Assembly: GCA_016934355.1 (NCBI GenBank)
Contig: JAFGTA010000091.1
Span: 1 to 8,735 of the forward strand
Length of the DNA stretch: 8,735 nucleotides
Reading direction: 5' to 3'
From: Candidatus Bathyarchaeota archaeon
GTDB taxonomy: Archaea; Thermoproteota; Bathyarchaeia; TCS64
The position numbers and the translations under genes are program-made. Each line of letters begins with the position of its first letter. Position 1 is the stretch's first letter. The notes below the pieces were generated by a model, which was not told where the DNA came from, did not search any database, and saw nothing but the letters and a program-made list of their open reading frames with translations. This document shows positions 5,822 through 8,735 of the stretch, piece by piece.

Positions 5822-6486
5822 ACCAGCCTCTTTCCTTCAAGGTAGGCGAGCAGCTCCCGGATACTCTTCAGGATTGTGTGCGGCCCCGCCGCGCCGAGCC
5901 TCTGGATACTCTGGGTGCCCGTGAGGACCCCCACGGTGTGGGCGCCGGCGTTCAAGCCCTCCTCGATGCCCTTAGCGGTGTCGTCGACCTTCAGCACCTC
6001 ACCGGGGCTGGTGATCCCATGCTTTTTCATGGCGTACAGGATCATGGCTGGGTCGGGGCGGGAGGCGGCCACCTGCTCGCTGCAGACCCACCCGTCTATG
6101 AGGCCTGACTCTGCCCACCCGAGGTGAGCGACGATGGCCTCGGCGACCTCCGCGGGGAACCCTGTGGAGGCGTAGACGATGACACCGCACTCCCTGAGGA
6201 ACCTGAAGGTCTCGGACGCCCCGTCCACCTCCTTCACCCGCCCGGTGTTCGCGTTGAGTATTCCCAAGAAGTCCTCGTAGATCGCCTCCGCCTCTTCGCC
6301 TCCGAGTTCGCTTATGACCGTCCACTTGTCGCGGCCCCGCTGCTCGTTGAGCACCTCCATGGGCACGTGGACGCCGTGGGCCGTGAAGGCGTCGCTGTAG
6401 CTCTTCAGCACCAGAGGGACTCCGTCGACGAGGTCATCCACAGTGGTCCCTGCCATGTCGAAGACCGCGAGACGTATGCGTGTCAA
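5818..6486 (-). CDS. Phosphonatase-like HAD-superfamily hydrolase
   Basis: This 222-residue soluble protein belongs to HAD subfamily I with a helical cap. Motif I is VFDMAGTTVDD, with D10 as predicted nucleophile. The usual second Asp is Ala (A12), the hallmark of phosphonoacetaldehyde hydrolase (PhnX) and its relatives. The cap carries GRDKWTVI, with K54 near the spacing of the Schiff-base lysine of PhnX. Motif II is STG (107-109), motif III is SRPDP (142-146, Arg instead of Lys as in PhnX), and motif IV is VDDTAKGIEEG (168-178). It most resembles the phosphonatase-like hydrolase group; the real substrate, whether a C-P bond or a phosphate ester, is uncertain because no other phosphonate gene is nearby. 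The start is TTG at 6486, with GGAGG eight bases upstream overlapping the nitroreductase stop, so the two genes are translationally close and co-transcribed. Confidence 0.87.
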   Translation of the reverse strand: MTRIRLAVFDMAGTTVDDLVDGVPLVLKSYSDAFTAHGVHVPMEVLNEQRGRDKWTVISELGGEEAEAIYEDFLGILNANTGRVKEVDGASETFRFLRECGVIVYASTGFPAEVAEAIVAHLGWAESGLIDGWVCSEQVAASRPDPAMILYAMKKHGITSPGEVLKVDDTAKGIEEGLNAGAHTVGVLTGTQSIQRLGAAGPHTILKSIRELLAYLEGKRLV

Positions 6487-6494
6487 GGCTTCGG

Positions 6495-6499
6495 CCTCC
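6495..6499 (-). promoter_or_regulatory. Shine-Dalgarno GGAGG of the HAD gene, overlapping the upstream stop
   Basis: On the minus strand TAGGAGG joins the nitroreductase stop codon (6501-6499) to a perfect ribosome site. It lies eight bases before TTG (6486-6484), supports that start and points to coupled translation. Confidence 0.75.
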
Positions 6500-7014
6500 T
6501 AGACGGTCTCCGTCACCTCGTTCAGAGGCTTCCGGGTCGTGTTCTCTGTGAAGACACCCTTATCCGGGTAGCCTAGGGGTGTGACCGCCACGACGTTCTC
6601 TTCCAAGGGGAGCCCGAGCGCCTTCTTTACCTCCTCGTTCTGGAAGTCCCCGATCCAGCACGTCCCGAGGCCTTCGGCCCGCGCCGCGAGTATGAGAGGA
6701 GTGAACGCGATGGCGACGTCCAATATGAAGCTCATTTCACCCATGTAGCCGCCCCTGCTGTAATCGATCCCCCGGCCTACGGCAACCACCACGGCAGGCG
6801 CCTCATCGATCCATGTCTGGCCACCGCACGCCTCGGCTACGCGCCTCTTCTTCTCAGGGCTCTTAACTACGTAAAACTTCCATGGCTGCCGGTTACTGCC
6901 GCTGGGCGCCATCCTCGCGGCGTCCATCACCCGTCTGAGGGAATCCTCGGGCACCGGGTCAGGCTTGTATGACCTGATGCTTCTCCGGGTTTTGACTACC
7001 TCGTAGAACTCCAT
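6499..7014 (-). CDS. Nitroreductase-family FMN oxidoreductase
   Basis: This 171-residue soluble protein has the compact single-domain length usual for the family, which works as an FMN-binding homodimer. N-terminal RRSIRSY (10-16) supplies FMN-phosphate contacts. APSGSNRQPWKF (36-47), EGLGTCWIGDF (114-124), the TPLGYP strand (145-150) and the terminal RKPLNEV (161-167) are all family signatures. Such enzymes use NAD(P)H, or in some archaea perhaps F420H2, to reduce nitro compounds, quinones or flavins; the physiological substrate is unknown. The ATG start at 7014 follows a TATA box at a distance that predicts an almost leaderless mRNA. It is the first gene of a two-gene unit with the HAD hydrolase and is divergent from the M42 peptidase. 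Confidence 0.93.
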   Translation of the reverse strand: MEFYEVVKTRRSIRSYKPDPVPEDSLRRVMDAARMAPSGSNRQPWKFYVVKSPEKKRRVAEACGGQTWIDEAPAVVVAVGRGIDYSRGGYMGEMSFILDVAIAFTPLILAARAEGLGTCWIGDFQNEEVKKALGLPLEENVVAVTPLGYPDKGVFTENTTRKPLNEVTETV

Positions 7015-7021
7015 TTCATAC

Positions 7022-7049
7022 GTGGATCATTCCACTACGATATATAGTG
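7022..7049 (-). promoter_or_regulatory. Nitroreductase promoter with small inverted repeats
   Basis: ACTATATAT (minus strand, 7047-7039 region) is a strong TATA box about 29 bp before the ATG at 7014. The box is flanked by CACTA (7033-7037) and TAGTG (7045-7049), and GTGGA/TCCAC (7022-7026/7031-7035) lies between box and start. Both are short inverted repeats; an operator role is speculative. Confidence 0.5.
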
Positions 7050-7073
7050 TAGGTTCACCCCCAGCGGTTCAAC

Positions 7074-7082
7074 AATATAAAG
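7074..7082 (+). promoter_or_regulatory. Candidate TATA box of the M42 peptidase gene
   Basis: AATATAAAG is a near-consensus archaeal TATA element that would start transcription near 7105, about 38 bases before GTG 7144. A weaker element, GCTTTAGCC (7114-7122 region), has the spacing for a leaderless start at 7144. A direct repeat GGTTCA (7052-7057, 7066-7071) lies upstream. Confidence 0.45.
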
Positions 7083-7143
7083 CGACAGCCCCCCCTCCAG
7101 CCACGCGATACTGCTTTAGCCTCGCGGCGCGGTTCTCAGATGA

Positions 7144-8178
7144 GTGAATAGATTGGATTACTTTCCTTCGCTGAAGAAGTACACCGAGCTTCCCGGCCCT
7201 ATGGGCCACGAGCACCGCGTCCAAGAAGAGTTCATGAAGGACCTCAAACCCTACGCGGACGAGATAAGGAAGACAAACGTCGGCAACGTCATCGCCCACA
7301 TACCCGGCGAGGGCAGACGCGTCGTGGTGTTCGGCCACGCCGACGAGATCGCGTTCTACACGCTGAGCATCACAGAGGACGGATTCCTCCACATCAGCCG
7401 GGGCAGAGCCGACAAGCTAAGCTTCCCATACATCCTCGTGGGCCAGAAGGCGCTGGTTCTGGGCGACGGCGGCGACGTGCGGGGCGCCTTCGTCTCCGCC
7501 ACGGGCCACGTCCTCACTCCCACTGAGAGGGAGAAGCCTCTGGAGCCCTGGAGCGTCGTCGTAGACATCGGTGCAACCAGCAAGGCGGAGGTCGAGGAGA
7601 TGGGCATCCACGTCGGCAGCCCAATCATATGGAACCCTGAGACGGAGCGCCTCGGCAACAAGGTGCTCGGCAAAGCCATGGATGACAGGTTCACCCACCC
7701 AGTCATAATCGAGCTCGCGAAACGGGTTCAGGGCGAGAAGCTGGGGTGCGACCTCTACCTCGCCTCATCCGTTCAGGAGGAGATCGGGCTCAGGGGCGCC
7801 CAGGAGCTATCAAGACACGGCTTCGACGTAAGCCTAGCACTCGACATAGGCATCGCCGGGGACTACCCGCCGCTGCCGAAGGACAGGATGCCGATACGGC
7901 TGGGGGATGGACCCGTCATAGCGTACAGGGACGCCGCCATAGTCTACAACATCGACGTCATAAAGGAGCTCAGGGACGCCGCGGAGAGGAACCGTGTCCC
8001 GTACCAGCACGGCATATTCGAGCACTACGGCAGCGACAGCGTCGCCATGATCGCGGGAGGAGCCAAGCCCAACCTGCTGTGCGTACCCTGCAGGTACAGC
8101 CACAGCCCTATCGAGATGATCCACCTCGACGACATGGAGAACCTGGTGCGGCTGCTGCACGCCTACGTCACCCAGTAA
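7144..8178 (+). CDS. M42-family metallo-aminopeptidase / glutamyl aminopeptidase-like (endoglucanase M family)
   Basis: This 344-residue cytoplasmic enzyme has the usual length of M42 peptidases, which form large dodecameric tetrahedral assemblies that trim N-terminal residues from peptides. All expected two-metal site residues are visible: H65 and catalytic D67 in GHADEIAF, bridging D180 in GKAMDD, catalytic E212 and metal ligand E213 in SVQEEIGLRGA, D234 in ALDIGIAGD, and H320 in CRYSHSPIEMI. The N-terminal LPGPMGHEHRVQEEF matches the PGPSG..E..V segment of the family. The PDZ-like inserted dimerisation domain lies between about 75 and 160. The start is GTG at 7144; TTG at 7153 is possible. 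An ATG at 7140 in another frame stops after three codons. An active enzyme is likely; residue preference cannot be told. Confidence 0.93.
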   Translation: MNRLDYFPSLKKYTELPGPMGHEHRVQEEFMKDLKPYADEIRKTNVGNVIAHIPGEGRRVVVFGHADEIAFYTLSITEDGFLHISRGRADKLSFPYILVGQKALVLGDGGDVRGAFVSATGHVLTPTEREKPLEPWSVVVDIGATSKAEVEEMGIHVGSPIIWNPETERLGNKVLGKAMDDRFTHPVIIELAKRVQGEKLGCDLYLASSVQEEIGLRGAQELSRHGFDVSLALDIGIAGDYPPLPKDRMPIRLGDGPVIAYRDAAIVYNIDVIKELRDAAERNRVPYQHGIFEHYGSDSVAMIAGGAKPNLLCVPCRYSHSPIEMIHLDDMENLVRLLHAYVTQ

Positions 8179-8186
8179 ACAATATT

Positions 8187-8195
8187 CTCTTAACC
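8187..8195 (+). promoter_or_regulatory. Weak TATA-like element before the amide hydrolase
   Basis: CTCTTAACC is centred about 25 bp before the ATG at 8216, the spacing for a leaderless transcript. The sequence before the ATG (8187-8215) is almost all pyrimidine and contains no Shine-Dalgarno, so leaderless initiation is favoured over read-through from the peptidase gene. Confidence 0.35.
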
Positions 8196-8215
8196 CTCCC
8201 CTCCCACACCTTTTC

Positions 8216-8735
8216 ATGAGTGACGATTTGAAGCCCAGCCGGTACACGTTCCCGCTCATCGCCCTCATACTCATCCTGCTCGCGGCTTCCTACGTCAGAT
8301 GGGAGGCACCACACGAGGGCTCAACGCCACATGAACCCACAGTAACCGGGTTCACCATGGTCGACCCCTACCCCCTCTACGTCGCCACCTACAATGGGGA
8401 CTACGGCTTCACAGAGTACCTCGCCACAGGCGTGTCACACCATCTCAGCGACATAACCGTGCCGGGGTGCACCGTATTCTACGCCTGCGGAGAGAATGGA
8501 GGACCCCTGATGGGCAGAAACTTCGACTTCCCGAGCAACCCAGCCCTGCTCCTCTACACGGACCCCCCGGACGGCTACGCCAGCGTAAGCATGGTGGACC
8601 TCGGCTACTTCGGGTACAGCCTGACCAGCCTCCCCGAGCCGGACAGCCTCGACAGCCTCCTCGCCGCCCCCTACATGCCATTCGACGGCATGAACGAGAA
8701 GGGGCTAGTCGTCGGGATGGCGGCGATCCCCGAGA
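8216..8735 (+). CDS. Membrane-anchored Ntn-type linear amide C-N hydrolase / acyltransferase-like, N-terminal part
   Basis: The first 173 codons are present; the gene runs off the right edge. A short cytoplasmic stretch (SDDLKPSRY) leads into one hydrophobic segment (about 11-26), so the rest should face outward, as a signal anchor or signal peptide. PGCTVFYA places a predicted nucleophile at C85, directly after Gly as in isopenicillin N acyltransferase (cleavage at Gly-Cys-Thr). R101 and D104 in GRNFDFP follow at +16 and +19, the spacing of Arg18 and Asp21 after Cys2 in choloylglycine hydrolases. GMNEKGLVVG (158-167) is another family hallmark. These enzymes self-process to expose the Cys and cleave linear amides such as acyl-amino acids or penicillin-type bonds; the substrate here is unknown. 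It follows the M42 gene by 37 bp on the same strand. Confidence 0.85.
   Translation, partial: MSDDLKPSRYTFPLIALILILLAASYVRWEAPHEGSTPHEPTVTGFTMVDPYPLYVATYNGDYGFTEYLATGVSHHLSDITVPGCTVFYACGENGGPLMGRNFDFPSNPALLLYTDPPDGYASVSMVDLGYFGYSLTSLPEPDSLDSLLAAPYMPFDGMNEKGLVVGMAAIPE

Noticed and set aside
6124..6576. Plus-strand open frame antisense to the HAD and nitroreductase genes
   Set aside because: Both minus-strand genes have full catalytic motifs; the antisense product is of biased composition with no family signature.
7083..7100. C-rich tract as a possible G-quadruplex or regulatory RNA
   Set aside because: It has only one long C run and lacks the four spaced runs needed for a quadruplex; no hairpin is evident.
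8445..8681. Minus-strand Cys/Arg/Gly-rich open frame of 78 codons
   Set aside because: It is antisense to the Ntn amide hydrolase, which shows correctly spaced catalytic residues; the composition is typical of a GC-rich shadow frame.

Overview
The window reads as chromosomal DNA of a GC-rich archaeon. Most genes have an AT-rich TATA-like element, often about 25 bp ahead of the start codon and with no leader. There are T-run terminators, heavy use of AGG/AGA (Arg) and ATA (Ile) codons, and seven of ten genes appear to begin with TTG or GTG. I cannot fix the lineage; a Thermoproteota/Bathyarchaeia-like archaeon is a guess. No RNA genes, insertion sequences or CRISPR arrays are visible, and no gene-free stretch exceeds about 140 bases.

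Layout. (1) Minus strand, 1-481: the N-terminal third of a divergent glycine-decarboxylase subunit 1 (GcvPA-like) gene, cut by the window edge. (2) Plus strand, 618-3268: two tandem, closely related 12-TM MFS transporters that share identical DNA blocks. (3) Plus strand, 3349-3651: a small protein with a possible ferredoxin-like fold, ending in a hairpin plus T-run terminator. (4) Plus strand, 3769-5821: a bactofilin-type beta-solenoid protein with an exact 17-residue repeat, then a third MFS transporter 10 bp downstream. The promoter region of this unit holds two perfect inverted repeats. (5) Minus strand, 7014-5818: a nitroreductase and a phosphonatase-like HAD hydrolase in a tight operon, whose last stop codon interlocks with that of the third transporter. 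(6) Plus strand, 7144-8735: an M42 metallo-aminopeptidase and the start of a membrane-anchored Ntn-type amide hydrolase, cut by the window edge.

How the genes might work together. The clearest neighbourhood theme is a block of three related transporters with a bactofilin scaffold protein embedded in it. The flanks hold amino-acid, peptide and amide catabolism (GcvPA, M42 peptidase, secreted amidase) and small redox or phosphatase enzymes. Transporter substrates cannot be read from sequence. The most unusual items are the bactofilin/MFS transcription unit with its palindrome-rich promoter, the altered active-site-region motif in the GcvPA-like protein, and signs of sequence homogenisation between the tandem transporters.
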